Shown here piece after piece: positions 24,897 to 34,557 of a DNA stretch of 64,000 bases (position 1 is the stretch's first letter; each line of letters starts with the position of its first letter). Source of the stretch: Leucobacter aridicollis. Its GTDB lineage: Bacteria; Actinomycetota; Actinomycetes; Actinomycetales; Microbacteriaceae. Under the pieces are notes generated by a model. The model worked only from the letters and a program-made list of their open reading frames with translations. It was not told the DNA's origin and searched no databases. Location: assembly GCF_013409595.1 (NCBI RefSeq), contig NZ_JACCBD010000001.1, positions 806,001 to 870,000 of the forward strand, given 5' to 3'. A program made the translations under genes and the position numbers.

Positions 24897-27800
24897 CTAG
24901 CTCGCGACCTTGCGCACCGCGCGACCGCCCGAATGGATGTATTTGTCGCCGTTCGGGAGCGTGTAGAACTTCACCGACGTCCACGCGCCGGGGGCGCCAA
25001 CCGCGAAGAGCCCGTCGCTGACTGGGACGAGATCGTACTCAGCCGCCGACTGCGCAACGAAGGTCGCGGCGATGCCGGTGATCCTGCTCGATGCGCGGAG
25101 CGCGCCGTCCTGCTCGAACGCCTTCATCTCGACGCTCGCCCGCTTGTACTCGCCGACGTACTCGGAGATGTCAGCCTCGAACGGAACCTCCGGGGGAGCG
25201 AAGGCGGCTGGCAGTGAAACGCCGCCGAGCTCCTCGAAGATCTCGTTGAAGAGCTCGCGGTACACCTCGCGGATCGCGCCGCCGTTCGTGAGCATCACGA
25301 CCGCGAGACCGGCCTCGGGGAGCACGCGCAGGATCGCGGCCTGGCCGACGGTGCCGCCGTCGTGGCCGAACAGCCTCGTGCCGTTCCAGTCGTAGCGGAT
25401 CCAGCCGAGCCCCCAGGAGTCGCCGAGCACCGTCGTGTCGGGCAGCGGGACCTGGAACTCGGTCATCTGCCGAGCGCTGTCCGCGGAGAGCACGCGGGTG
25501 CCGTCGCTCGCGACGCCGCCCTCCAAGTGCATCCGCGCGAACTCGAGCACGTCCGCGGCCGACGAGTTGATGATGCCCGACGGGCCGAGCGAGCGCGGAA
25601 GCGACCAGCGCGGGGCGAGCAGCGGCCCGTTCGCGTCGCGGCCGAGGTGCCCGAAGGCGGCCCGCTCACGGAGTGCGTCCTCGGGGAGGGTGCTCGTGTG
25701 CTTCAGCCCGAGCGGCGTGTAGAGCCGCTCGCGCATCGCCGCGTCCCAGTTCAGGCCCGTGATGACCTCGATGATGCGACCGAGGAGCGCATAGCCCGCG
25801 TTCGAGTACGAGAATGTCGCGCCAACGGGGTGATTGAGCGGGGCGTCCGCGAGCGAGGCGACGTACTTCTCGAGGCAGTCGTCCCCGCGTCCGAGGTCGT
25901 TGTAGTTGTCGCCGTCGATTCCGTTCGTGTGCGTGAGCAGGTGGTGGATCGTGATGAGCTCCGCCTGGCCCTCGTCCGCGACCGCGAAGCCGGGGATGAT
26001 GTCGACGACCCGGGTATCGAGCGAGAGCTTACCCTCGTCGATGAGCTGCATCGCGACGGTCGCGGTCCACACCTTGGTGATGGAGCCGATCTGGAAGACC
26101 GAGTCGTCCGTAGTCTCGACACCCGTGTTCACGTTGAGGATGCCGTGGCTCGCGATGACGGGCTCCTCGCCGAGGCGCAGAATGCCGAGGGTCGCGCCCG
26201 GGATGTCGTGCAGCGTCGCAAGCTCGCTGAATCGCTGTTGCCAGTGCGCGGCGTCGAGGGCGGCGGTGCGCACGGGCGTGCCGGGCTCTGGCACGTGCCG
26301 GACAACCCAGTCGACGATGCGCCGGTTCCAGTCGGCGCGATGCGAGGGGCGACCGTTCGACAGGAATCCGTGGGCCCCGCCGGGATACAGCACGAGCTCG
26401 GTCGGGACGTTCTGCTCCCGCAGCGCGGTGAACCACTGCTCCGCCTGACCCACGGGGCAGCGGTGATCCTCCCCGCCGTGCACGATGAGCGTCGGGGTGC
26501 GCACGTCCGCGACCTTCGAGATCGGCGACTGGGGAGCCGTCACCTCCGGCGTCTGCCAGGGCAGCGAGAGGTTCTCGAACTGCGAGATGAAGTGACCGAC
26601 GTCCGAGGTGCCGGCAAGGCTGGCGAGATCCGACACGACCCCGCCGGCGACCGCCGCGGCGAAGCGCTGGTCTCGCGAGGTGAGGTAGCACGTGGTGAAC
26701 CCGCCGTAGCTGTACCCGGTGATGGCGAGGCGAGTAGCGTCGGCGATGCCCTCCTCGACGAGCGCGTCGAGCGGCTCGAGGAAGTCGTTCGCGTCGCCGT
26801 GGCCCCACACGCCGATGACGCCGCGCATGAACTCCTCGCCGTAGCCGTCGCTGCCGCGCGGGTTCAGCGTGAGCACCGCCCAGCCGCGGTTCACGAGCTC
26901 GTGGTGGTAGGCATGCACGGTCTCCGCCGCGCCGTTCCACGCGTTGTGTGGGCCGCCGTGCACGTCGAGTAGCAGCGGCAGCGGACCCGCAAGCGAGGGG
27001 TCTCGGCGCAGCCAACCGTGCACCGTCGTGCCGTCGGAGATGGTGAAGCTGCGCGGTTCGGCGACGACGACGCCCGAGTCCTCGGGCGTGTAGCTTGTGA
27101 GCACCGTCAGGGATCCCGATGCGAGGTCGACGACGGCGACCTCGCCGAAGCTCGTCTCGGTCGCGAGGATGATCACGGCGGTGGAACCGGACACTGAGAC
27201 GCCCGAGACGTTGGCCGCGCCGCCGACGAGTGGACGGGGTGCGTCGCCCGCCGGGTCGGTGATGTAGAGGTTCGTGTAGCCGCTCTCGCGGGCGCAGAAC
27301 ACGAGCTCCGAGCCGTCCGAACCGTACTGGGGCAGCGCGCCCGGGTAGCCCGGTGCGCCCTGCATGACGTTCCGGTCGAGCGCTGCCGTGAGGTTGCGCG
27401 GCGCCGAGCCGTCGACGGGGATGGCAAACAGGCTTGCGTTGCCCACCTGCGTAGTCTCGCTGCCGATGGCGAGGATCTCGCTCCCGTCGGGCGACCACGT
27501 CGTCGCCGACAGCTGCCCGGTCACGGGGCCGACGAGTCGCGGGGCGACCTTCGCGGTGACTGCCGGGACAACGTAGACGGCGCTCGTGAGATCGAGGTCG
27601 CTGCCCGGGGTCTTGCTGCTCGAGAACGCGATCTGCGAGCCGTCGGGCGACCAGACGGGCCTGCCCGCGAGCCAGTCGCCGGTGGTCACTCGAAGCGTCG
27701 TGGCGCCGTCGAGGTCGACGACGTGGATGTGGGTGCGGACGGTGCCAAGAAACCCGGAACCGTCGGCCTTGTAGAAGAGCCTGTCGGTAACGATGGGCTT

Positions 27801-28238
27801 GGTGCGGAGCGTCGGCGAGGCGGCGTTGCCGTCGCCGGGCGCCGCGCTGATGTCGACCGGGCCGCTGAACGCGAGCTTCGAGCTCGTTGCGTTCCAGACG
27901 GGCGGGCCGGCCCCGAGGGGCTGCTTCGTGACCTGCTCGGCCTCGCCTCCGGCAACGGGGAGCACCCAGAGCTGGGCGGGTCCGCTCTGGGCCCGCAGGA
28001 ACGCGATCCGGGTGCCGTCGGGGCTCCATGCCGGAGCCGTGTCCGACGTTCCGCGCGTCAGCCGACGCGCCGGCCCGCCCGCGGTGGGGGCGAGCCAGAG
28101 CGACCGCTCATCGCGATCCCCATCGCGGTTCGTGGTGCGCAACACGTACACGACCTGCGAGCCGTCGGGCGACAGGGTGGGCTGCTCGGGGAGCGGGTGG
28201 TCGAGGAACTCGTCGGTGTGAACACGTCGCTGTGTCAT
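24897..28238 (-). CDS. Fusion of S9 prolyl-oligopeptidase-type peptidase and beta-lactamase-type serine hydrolase
   Basis: 1113 residues with no signal peptide, so probably cytoplasmic. Residues ~1-400 form a beta-propeller of TolB/WD-like repeats (LSPDGSQVVYV, WSPDGTRIAFLR, WSPDGSQIAFSS, WSPDGSEILAIG). Residues ~400-645 are the alpha/beta hydrolase: HGGPHNAW oxyanion region, nucleophile Ser510 in GYSYGG, Asp in HGGEDHRCP, His in GGAHGF. Residues ~665-1000 are a class C beta-lactamase/PBP-type domain: S719-I-T-K722, Y811-S-N, H959-D-G-G, then a C-terminal beta-rich domain. Each half has a complete catalytic set. The second half resembles the stand-alone gene just upstream (28400-29791). Function is probably peptide or D-amino-acid-peptide hydrolysis, by family only. 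Confidence 0.88.
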   Translation of the reverse strand: MTQRRVHTDEFLDHPLPEQPTLSPDGSQVVYVLRTTNRDGDRDERSLWLAPTAGGPARRLTRGTSDTAPAWSPDGTRIAFLRAQSGPAQLWVLPVAGGEAEQVTKQPLGAGPPVWNATSSKLAFSGPVDISAAPGDGNAASPTLRTKPIVTDRLFYKADGSGFLGTVRTHIHVVDLDGATTLRVTTGDWLAGRPVWSPDGSQIAFSSSKTPGSDLDLTSAVYVVPAVTAKVAPRLVGPVTGQLSATTWSPDGSEILAIGSETTQVGNASLFAIPVDGSAPRNLTAALDRNVMQGAPGYPGALPQYGSDGSELVFCARESGYTNLYITDPAGDAPRPLVGGAANVSGVSVSGSTAVIILATETSFGEVAVVDLASGSLTVLTSYTPEDSGVVVAEPRSFTISDGTTVHGWLRRDPSLAGPLPLLLDVHGGPHNAWNGAAETVHAYHHELVNRGWAVLTLNPRGSDGYGEEFMRGVIGVWGHGDANDFLEPLDALVEEGIADATRLAITGYSYGGFTTCYLTSRDQRFAAAVAGGVVSDLASLAGTSDVGHFISQFENLSLPWQTPEVTAPQSPISKVADVRTPTLIVHGGEDHRCPVGQAEQWFTALREQNVPTELVLYPGGAHGFLSNGRPSHRADWNRRIVDWVVRHVPEPGTPVRTAALDAAHWQQRFSELATLHDIPGATLGILRLGEEPVIASHGILNVNTGVETTDDSVFQIGSITKVWTATVAMQLIDEGKLSLDTRVVDIIPGFAVADEGQAELITIHHLLTHTNGIDGDNYNDLGRGDDCLEKYVASLADAPLNHPVGATFSYSNAGYALLGRIIEVITGLNWDAAMRERLYTPLGLKHTSTLPEDALRERAAFGHLGRDANGPLLAPRWSLPRSLGPSGIINSSAADVLEFARMHLEGGVASDGTRVLSADSARQMTEFQVPLPDTTVLGDSWGLGWIRYDWNGTRLFGHDGGTVGQAAILRVLPEAGLAVVMLTNGGAIREVYRELFNEIFEELGGVSLPAAFAPPEVPFEADISEYVGEYKRASVEMKAFEQDGALRASSRITGIAATFVAQSAAEYDLVPVSDGLFAVGAPGAWTSVKFYTLPNGDKYIHSGGRAVRKVAS

Positions 28239-28270
28239 GGGGTCTCCTGTCTGGGGCGTGGTGCGAGAGC

Positions 28271-28297
28271 GGCCCGCGACCTCGTGGGTCGCGGGCC
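28271..28297 (-). terminator. Hairpin between the two serine hydrolase genes
   Basis: GGCCCGCGACC pairs perfectly with GGTCGCGGGCC across a 5-nt loop (11-bp stem). On the minus strand it lies after the stand-alone hydrolase and before the fusion gene, so it could end the first transcript or lower expression of the second. Confidence 0.6.
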
Positions 28298-28399
28298 AGG
28301 GAGACAGCGCGGAAGCGGTGGGCGTTCCGCGGTGCCAGACGCTGCGGCGGCGAGCCTCGCCAGGTGGCCGCCGCAGCGCGGTCGAAGTGCGCGGAAGCG

Positions 28400-29791
28400 C
28401 TACACGGTCACGCGTCGGCTCGTCCGCCCGCTGTTCATGTACAGCGCGCGGCCGGTGCCATCGTCTCCGGTGAAGGAGTACTGCGGCATCGTCACCTGAT
28501 CCGTCCCGAGCGCGAGCACAGTGTCGTCGCGCCAGTGAGCCAGCTCGATGGGCCGCGGCGTCGCACCGAGCTCAGCGAAGATGCCCTGGAGGTCGTGGGA
28601 GACCCAGACCCGGCCGTCGTCGTCCTGCGTGACGTGCGTGTCCGCCGCCGCCGACCGGTAGGTGCCGAGGTAGCGCGACGCGTCAAAGCTTGTGGTGCCC
28701 TCCGACGCCTCGGGGGCGGCGGGCGCCTCGATACCGGTGAGGCGCTGCACGGCCGGGAGCACGAGGTCGGAGTAGAGCGCCTGGGTGCTGCCACCGTTGG
28801 TGAGCAGCGCGATTGCGACGCCGTGGTCCGGGAATACCCGGAAGAAGGCGCTCTGGCCGAGGGTGCCGCCGTTGTGCCCGATCGTGCGGCCGCCCGACCA
28901 GTCGAAGAGTCGCCAGCCGAGGCCCCAGCTGTCACGCGAGTCGCCGAGGTCGGGAAGCAGCACCTGCGGCTCCTGCATGGCGGCGATGCTCGCGGCGCTG
29001 ACAATCTGACGGCCATCGGGTCCGACGCCACCGTTCAGGTGCAGTTTCGCGAAGCCCATGAGGTCTTCGGCGCTCGTGCACAATACGGACCCCGCGGGGG
29101 AGTGTGCGCGGATCAACGACCATTCCTTCGACGGCTCGGGCTCGCCGCCCGCCGTCATCGTGAGGTGGCCGACCGCGGCGCGGAAGCGGATCGCTTCGTT
29201 GGCGCCCGTGACCGCGCGGGTGAGCTGCATCGGCTCGATGAGGTACTGGCGGAGGCATGCCTCGTAGTGAGCGCCGCGGATGACCTCGACGAGACGGCCG
29301 AGCACGCAGAACGCCGCGTTGTTGTATGAGAACATCTCGCCGGGCGGGAAGAGCTGGTCGGTGTCGCGGAGGGCGTCGACGAAGAGCTTCACTGCGTCCT
29401 CGCCCTCGGAGGTCGCGATGAAGACATCGCCCTCGAAGCCGGACGTGTGCGTGAGGAGATTGCGGACGGTGATCTGCGCGGCGGCCTCCGCATTCGCGAG
29501 GGCGAATTCGGGAAGGTAGCGCTGGATCGGGGCGTCGAGCTCGACGAGCCCCTCGTCCACGAGCTGCATCACGAGCGTCGTGGTCCATACCTTCGTGATG
29601 GAGCCGACCTGGAAGACGGTGTCGGTCGCTGCGTCGACCCCAGTGAGCTTGTTGATCACGCCGCCAGCGGTGGTGAAGACCTCGTCAGCGCTGAGCACAG
29701 CGATCGCCGCGCCTGGCACGCTGTGCTTCTCGAGCAGGCCCGGAAGCTCGGCCTCAATCCATGCGCCGACCTGGGCCAGTGACTCCACCAT
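28400..29791 (-). CDS. Serine hydrolase, beta-lactamase/PBP4* family
   Basis: 463 residues. The catalytic motif S64-I-T-K67 lies in FQVGSITKVWTTTLVMQLVDEG, the second motif is YNNAAFCVLGRLVEVIRG, and the third is HNGGTLGQSAFF. A beta-rich C-terminal domain follows. These motifs and many surrounding residues parallel the second half of the neighbouring fusion protein (FQIGSITKVWTATVAMQLIDEG, HDGGTVGQAA), so the two probably arose by duplication. No signal peptide is seen. Likely esterase, D-aminopeptidase or similar; antibiotic resistance cannot be inferred. Confidence 0.88.
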   Translation of the reverse strand: MVESLAQVGAWIEAELPGLLEKHSVPGAAIAVLSADEVFTTAGGVINKLTGVDAATDTVFQVGSITKVWTTTLVMQLVDEGLVELDAPIQRYLPEFALANAEAAAQITVRNLLTHTSGFEGDVFIATSEGEDAVKLFVDALRDTDQLFPPGEMFSYNNAAFCVLGRLVEVIRGAHYEACLRQYLIEPMQLTRAVTGANEAIRFRAAVGHLTMTAGGEPEPSKEWSLIRAHSPAGSVLCTSAEDLMGFAKLHLNGGVGPDGRQIVSAASIAAMQEPQVLLPDLGDSRDSWGLGWRLFDWSGGRTIGHNGGTLGQSAFFRVFPDHGVAIALLTNGGSTQALYSDLVLPAVQRLTGIEAPAAPEASEGTTSFDASRYLGTYRSAAADTHVTQDDDGRVWVSHDLQGIFAELGATPRPIELAHWRDDTVLALGTDQVTMPQYSFTGDDGTGRALYMNSGRTSRRVTV

Positions 29792-29973
29792 AAAAACTCC
29801 TCCTCATCGAGAAATGCGACTGCTTCGAGCGTAAAGCGCCACGAAAGCTTGGATCTCGTAGGACTCGACGGGAGTTCGCCGTGACATTCGTGAGATGCGA
29901 CAATTCTACGGCGCCGGGTGGGGCCAGCAGCGCGGGCTGAGTCGCCTCCGCGGATCGCGAGTGCCCGCGGAAA

Positions 29974-30019
29974 ACTGCGCCCCCGGGCAGCGGCGAGAGC
30001 CGCGGGCCGGGGGCGCAGT
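29974..30019 (-). terminator. Terminator of the MMPL exporter gene
   Basis: ACTGCGCCCCCGG at 29974-29986 pairs with CCGGGGGCGCAGT at 30007-30019, and the loop contains a smaller CGGC/GCCG stem. It begins 13 bp past the stop codon of the minus-strand MMPL gene. Confidence 0.7.
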
Positions 30020-30031
30020 GACGCGACGGTG

Positions 30032-32245
30032 CTACTTCATGGCGTCGACGCGCTTGCTGGCCCGCGACAGCTTCGACGGCCACCAGATCTTCTCGCCGAT
30101 GTCGTAGCTCAGTGCAGGCACGAGCAGCGAGCGGACGATGAACGTGTCGATGAGCACACCGAACGCGACGATGAACGCGATCTGCACGAGGAACAGGATC
30201 GGGATCACGGCGAGCGCTGCGAACGTCGCGGCAAGCACGAGGCCAGCCGAGGTGATGACGCCGCCGGTGATTGTCAGGCCGCGCAGGATCCCCTCCCGTG
30301 TCCCGTGCTTCACGGACTCCTCGCGCACACGTGTCATGAGGAAGATGTTGTAGTCGATCCCGAGCGCGACGAGGAAGATGAATCCGAAGAGCGGCACCGC
30401 CGGGTCCGCGCCGGGGAACTCGAAGATCCCGTTGAACACGAGCGCCGAGACGCCGAGGGCGGTCCCAAAGGAGAGCACCGTCGTGAGCACGAGCAGGATC
30501 GGCGCGACGACGGAGCGCAGCAGCAGCATCAGGATCACGAGGATCACGGCCAGCACGACCGGGATGATGAGGTTGCGATCGTGGATCGAGGCGGTGTTCG
30601 TGTCAATCGCGGTCGCCGTGACGCCGCCAACGAGTGCGCCAGGGATCGCGTCCGACAGCTCCGTGCGGATGTCGCGGACGGTGTCGGCGGCCGCGTCGGA
30701 GTCCGCCGCGGACGTGAGCGTCGCCTGAATCATGACGTCGCCGTCGACGACGGTCGGCTCAGGCGCCGGGGTCCCCGGAGGGCCGAACGCGGTAATGCCG
30801 TCTGCGGTGATCGGTGCGGACCCGCTCGGCGAATCCTTGGAGACGACCGAGACGCCGTCGATGTCCGAGTGCGCGAGGAGCACGTCCGCGGCGGTCTGCA
30901 GATCGCCCTCGGGTACGACGACGGTCGCGGGGCTACCCGATCCGCCGGGGAAGTGCTCGCCGAGCGCACGCTGGCCGTCCCGGGCCTCGGAGGAGCCGAT
31001 CACGAGATCGGACTGCGGCACGCCGACGGCGTTGAGCTGCGTCACGCCAAGCGCGCCGACCGCGAGCACGATCGCGGTCGTCACCCAGATTGCACGCGGG
31101 CGACGCTTGATGAGGCCGGCGAACTTGCTCCAGACGCCGCCCGACGGCATGCCGTGTTCGGCCTTGACGACGTCGGGCTCGTAGGCGGGCCGGCGGGGCC
31201 AGAAGGCGGCGCGGCCGAAGGCGAACAGGATCGCCGGCAAGAGCGTGAGGGCCGCGAGCATCGCGAACACGATGCCGATTGCCGCGACCGGTCCAAGCGT
31301 GCTGTTCGACTTCAGGTCGCTGAGCAGCAGGCACAAGAGGCCGGCGATCACGGTGCCGCCGGATGCGACGATCGGTTCGAACGACGCGCGCACCGCCCGC
31401 ATCGTCGCCTGCCACTTGTCGGTGGTGATGCGCAGCTCCTCGCGGAAGCGGGCGACGTAGAGCAGCGAGTAGTCGGTCGCCGCGCCGATCACCAGGATGA
31501 AGAGGATGCCCTGGGTCTGTCCGCTCAGCAGGATCACGCCAGCCTTCGCGAGCCACCACACGGTGAGGAGCGCGACGCACAGCGCGAACATGCTCGTGGA
31601 GAGCACGGCGATGGGAAGCAAGAGCGATCGGTAGACGACGATCAGGATCAGGAACACGGCGATGAGCGCGACGCCGAGGAGGAGCCCGTCGATGCCGGAG
31701 AAGGCCGCGGCGAGGTCGGAGCTGAAGCCCGCAGGGCCAGTGACGTAGACGTTGACGCCGTCCGGGGCGTCCGCGCGCAGCGTCTCCCCGAGCGCGGCGA
31801 CGGTGTCGCTGAGGTCAGCGTCGGAGTCGATCGGGACGAACGCCTGGGCGGCCTTCCCGTCCTCGGACGGGATGGCGGGGGAGATGCCGTCGGTGATGCC
31901 CGGGGTGTCCGCGAGGTCGTCGAGCGCGGTCGAGATGTCGGCGAGGTCGGAATCGCTCAGCTCGTTCTCGCCGGCGAACACGACGATCGCTGGGATCGTG
32001 TCGCTGTCGTTGAACTCGGTGAGCAGGTTCCGCACCTGCGTTGCGTCGGCCGATTCCGGCAGATACGCGGTGGGGTCGTTCGAGGAGACCTCGCTGACCT
32101 TGCCGAAGTATGGCCCGCCGATGCCAGCGCCGGCCAGCCAGCCGACGATGAGGAGCGCCGGGATGAGGATCCGGAGCCACTTGGGAACTCCTCGCTTCGC
32201 CGGGGCCTGCGTGTGCGGCGTTGGATCGGTGCCTGGTGCGCTCAT
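30032..32245 (-). CDS. MMPL family RND transporter
   Basis: 737 residues with the MMPL layout: one N-terminal membrane helix (WLRILIPALLIVGWLAGAGI), a large extracytoplasmic domain beginning YFGKVSEVSSNDPTAYLP, a block of five or six helices around residues 190-360 (including GAATDYSLLYVARFREEL), a second extracytoplasmic domain, and a final helix block with FLVALGIDYNIFLMTRVREE. These transporters export lipids or hydrophobic compounds. The gene is divergent from a MarR regulator that probably controls it. Confidence 0.9.
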   Translation of the reverse strand: MSAPGTDPTPHTQAPAKRGVPKWLRILIPALLIVGWLAGAGIGGPYFGKVSEVSSNDPTAYLPESADATQVRNLLTEFNDSDTIPAIVVFAGENELSDSDLADISTALDDLADTPGITDGISPAIPSEDGKAAQAFVPIDSDADLSDTVAALGETLRADAPDGVNVYVTGPAGFSSDLAAAFSGIDGLLLGVALIAVFLILIVVYRSLLLPIAVLSTSMFALCVALLTVWWLAKAGVILLSGQTQGILFILVIGAATDYSLLYVARFREELRITTDKWQATMRAVRASFEPIVASGGTVIAGLLCLLLSDLKSNSTLGPVAAIGIVFAMLAALTLLPAILFAFGRAAFWPRRPAYEPDVVKAEHGMPSGGVWSKFAGLIKRRPRAIWVTTAIVLAVGALGVTQLNAVGVPQSDLVIGSSEARDGQRALGEHFPGGSGSPATVVVPEGDLQTAADVLLAHSDIDGVSVVSKDSPSGSAPITADGITAFGPPGTPAPEPTVVDGDVMIQATLTSAADSDAAADTVRDIRTELSDAIPGALVGGVTATAIDTNTASIHDRNLIIPVVLAVILVILMLLLRSVVAPILLVLTTVLSFGTALGVSALVFNGIFEFPGADPAVPLFGFIFLVALGIDYNIFLMTRVREESVKHGTREGILRGLTITGGVITSAGLVLAATFAALAVIPILFLVQIAFIVAFGVLIDTFIVRSLLVPALSYDIGEKIWWPSKLSRASKRVDAMK

Positions 32246-32299
32246 GCCATGTCCTTTGCTCTCAACTGCATGTCGCTAGCCTAGCAAGAAATGTCAATG

Positions 32300-32341
32300 G
32301 GTTGTAGTTAGTTCAGCTTAAAGTATTCGATCCAGGCTACA
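32300..32341. promoter_or_regulatory. Possible MarR operator in the MMPL/MarR gap
   Basis: The 104-bp gap is AT-rich for this genome. TTGTAG (from about 32300) and CTACAA (to about 32341) are inverted and enclose TTCAGCTTAAAG, which has its own TTcAGCTtAA symmetry. The site lies between the two divergent starts, as expected for autoregulation. The exact operator is uncertain. Confidence 0.4.
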
Positions 32342-32349
32342 ATCGTCAC

Positions 32350-32937
32350 ATGCAGGACATGTTCGCGGATGGGGCGCAGGAGCGCGCCAACGTCTATGAT
32401 CTGGACTCCAACGACCCCGAGGGTCGGCTCGTGAGTCGCGCAGGCGTGGATCCCGCGCAGGTGCAACACATCGGCATGCTCATGGGTGCGCTCGGGCGAC
32501 TCCGTGACGCCGAGCAGGAGCTGTCGGACGCGTCGCTCAAGTACATGCGCCTCAACGAGACCGACATGCGCGCGCTGCACTTCCTCATCGTCGCCGGGAA
32601 CCGCGGAGACCTCGCGACGCCAGGGACGATCGCCAGCCACCTGAAGATCTCGAGCGCATCAACGACCAAGCTGCTCGATCGCCTCGAGCGGGCCGGGCAC
32701 ATTGTGCGCCGGCCGCACCCGACGGACCGGCGGGCGCTCGCAATCTCCATCACGCCAGAAACGCACGAGGCCGCGATGAACACCGTCGGCAAGCAGCACG
32801 CCAAGCGCTTCCACGCGGCGGCCCGACTCACCCCGGCCGAGCGTGAGGTCGTGATCCGGTTCCTCGACGACATGGCGTCTGAAATTCGGATCGGATCCGA
32901 CGACTGGCCCAGCCAGGATGAGGCGCCCGCACGCTGA
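32350..32937 (+). CDS. MarR family transcriptional regulator
   Basis: 195 residues with a winged-helix core at about 75-160: MRALHFLIVAGNRGDLATPGTIASHLKISSASTTKLLDRLERAGHIVRRPHPTDRRALAISITP. The wing sequence HPTDRRALAISIT is the family hallmark. It is divergent from the MMPL exporter, which is the probable target. The gene's end comes within 2 bp of the converging acyl-CoA ligase gene. Confidence 0.9.
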   Translation: MQDMFADGAQERANVYDLDSNDPEGRLVSRAGVDPAQVQHIGMLMGALGRLRDAEQELSDASLKYMRLNETDMRALHFLIVAGNRGDLATPGTIASHLKISSASTTKLLDRLERAGHIVRRPHPTDRRALAISITPETHEAAMNTVGKQHAKRFHAAARLTPAEREVVIRFLDDMASEIRIGSDDWPSQDEAPAR

Positions 32938-32938
32938 C

Positions 32939-34429
32939 TCACACGGTCGTCAGCGTGATCTCTCGCTTCAGGATCTTGCCGGTGGCGCCCTTCGGGAGCG
33001 CGGTCACGATCTCGACGACGCGCGGGTACTTGTAGGCGGCGACCTTCGCTTTGACGAACTCCCGTAGCTCGTCAGGCTCGGCCGCTGCGCCAGGCTTGAG
33101 CGCGACCACGGCGGCGATCTCGTCGCCGAACTCCGGGTGCGGGAACGCGACCACCGCCGCCTCAGCGACGGCAGGGTGCTCGTAAAGCACCTCCTCCACC
33201 TCGCGCGGGTAGACGTTGTAGCCCGACCGGATGATGAGGTCCTTCTTCCGATCGACGATGTACAGGAACCCGTCCTCGTCCCGCCGTGCGAGGTCACCCG
33301 TGCGGAACCAGCCATCCGGGATCGCCTGCGCGGTCTCGTCCGGCTTGCCCCAGTACGACTTCATCACGTTGTGCCCGCGCACGATCAGCTCGCCGATCTC
33401 GCCAACGGGCACGTCGACGGCCGAGTCATCGACGATGCGCACCTCGACGCCCGACACCGGCACCCCGATGGATCCGGCGCGCCGCTGGTCGAGCCGGTTG
33501 ATCGAGACGACGGGTGAGGTCTCGGACAAGCCGTAGCCCTCGAGCACGATGCAGGAGTAGGCAGACTCGAACGCGTTCAGGATCTCGACCGGGAGCGCGG
33601 CGCCGCCCGAGACGCAGACGCGCAGCGAGGACGTGTCGTAGTGGTCGCGCTCGGGGAAGTGGGCGAGCACCGTGTACATCGTCGGCACGCCCTGGAAGAT
33701 CGTGACCTTATCGCGCGCGATGGTCTCGAGGGCTGCGCGCGGGTCGAACTTCGGCAGCAGCGTGAGGCAGGCCCCCGCGTAGATCGCCGCATTCAGGCTC
33801 GCCGTCTGGCCGAAGACGTGGAAGAGGGGGAGTCCTCCGAACACCACATCCTGCTCGGAGACGAAGATCAGCTCGTCAGCGCAGATCTCGACGTTGCGCG
33901 CGATGTTCGCGTGGGTGAGCTCGGCGCCCTTTGGTTTGCCGGTGGTGCCCGAGGTGTAGAGGATGACCGCCGTGTCGTCGGCGTCCGCCTCATGGACCTC
34001 CGCAACCGGCGCGAGCCCGGCGAGGAGGCCGGGCCAGGTCGTCGGCTCGACGACGATTGTTTTCGCCTCGGCGAGCACGGCGCCGGCCTCGCCCTCCTGC
34101 TCAAACCCAGTCCAGACGAAGAGCAACCGTGCGCCGGAGTCGCTGAGGTGGTACGCAACCTCCCGCTCCTTGAGCAGCGGGTTCATCGGCACGACAATCG
34201 CCCCCAGCCGCAGCGCACCGTAGTAGAGCAGCGCAAAGTGCGGGACGTTTGGCAGCATGAGGGCGACCCGATCACCTGGCCGGACGCCGTGCTGCGTGAG
34301 CAGCGCGGCGACGAGCTGGCTCGCCTGCTCGAACTGCGCATACGAGAGCACCGAATCGCCGAGGCGGATGGCCGGTCGGTCGGGGTGCTTGGCAGCAGTG
34401 TGGACGAGGTTCATTGCAAGGTTTGTCAT
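32939..34429 (-). CDS. Long-chain fatty acid-CoA ligase-type AMP-binding enzyme
   Basis: 496 residues, ANL superfamily. The AMP/phosphate loop is YTSGTTGKPKGAELTHANI, followed by GYGLSETSPVVSIN, the adenosine-binding Asp in WFRTGDLARRDEDGFLYIVDRKKDLIIRSGYNVYPREVEEVLYEHP, and the C-terminal catalytic Lys in PKGATGKILKREI. It activates a carboxylic acid as acyl-AMP and then acyl-CoA. The order of motifs and length fit medium/long-chain FadD-like enzymes, but the acid is not defined by sequence. Confidence 0.88.
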   Translation of the reverse strand: MTNLAMNLVHTAAKHPDRPAIRLGDSVLSYAQFEQASQLVAALLTQHGVRPGDRVALMLPNVPHFALLYYGALRLGAIVVPMNPLLKEREVAYHLSDSGARLLFVWTGFEQEGEAGAVLAEAKTIVVEPTTWPGLLAGLAPVAEVHEADADDTAVILYTSGTTGKPKGAELTHANIARNVEICADELIFVSEQDVVFGGLPLFHVFGQTASLNAAIYAGACLTLLPKFDPRAALETIARDKVTIFQGVPTMYTVLAHFPERDHYDTSSLRVCVSGGAALPVEILNAFESAYSCIVLEGYGLSETSPVVSINRLDQRRAGSIGVPVSGVEVRIVDDSAVDVPVGEIGELIVRGHNVMKSYWGKPDETAQAIPDGWFRTGDLARRDEDGFLYIVDRKKDLIIRSGYNVYPREVEEVLYEHPAVAEAAVVAFPHPEFGDEIAAVVALKPGAAAEPDELREFVKAKVAAYKYPRVVEIVTALPKGATGKILKREITLTTV

Positions 34430-34557
34430 AAATCTCTCCTGTGAGATTCACGCGAGGCACCGTTGCTCCGCGTGGAGTTCGCCTCCATTATGAGCACACC
34501 TCAGCTAGGAACAGAAGGGTGGGCCCACAGGTCTCGATCCGGCTACGATCCATACGT

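Noticed and set aside
26029..28029. 666-residue frame on the same strand as the peptidase fusion, shifted by one
   Set aside because: Arg-rich frameshifted shadow of the fusion gene; no start signal or domain.
28400..29791. Antibiotic-resistance beta-lactamase
   Set aside because: The SxxK/YxN/HxGG set is shared by esterases and peptidases of the family; there is no secretion signal, so a resistance role is not supported.
29918..32284. 788-residue frame antisense to the first MMPL gene
   Set aside because: Low-complexity Asp/Glu/Arg/His composition, and it overlaps a clearly recognised exporter and its terminator.
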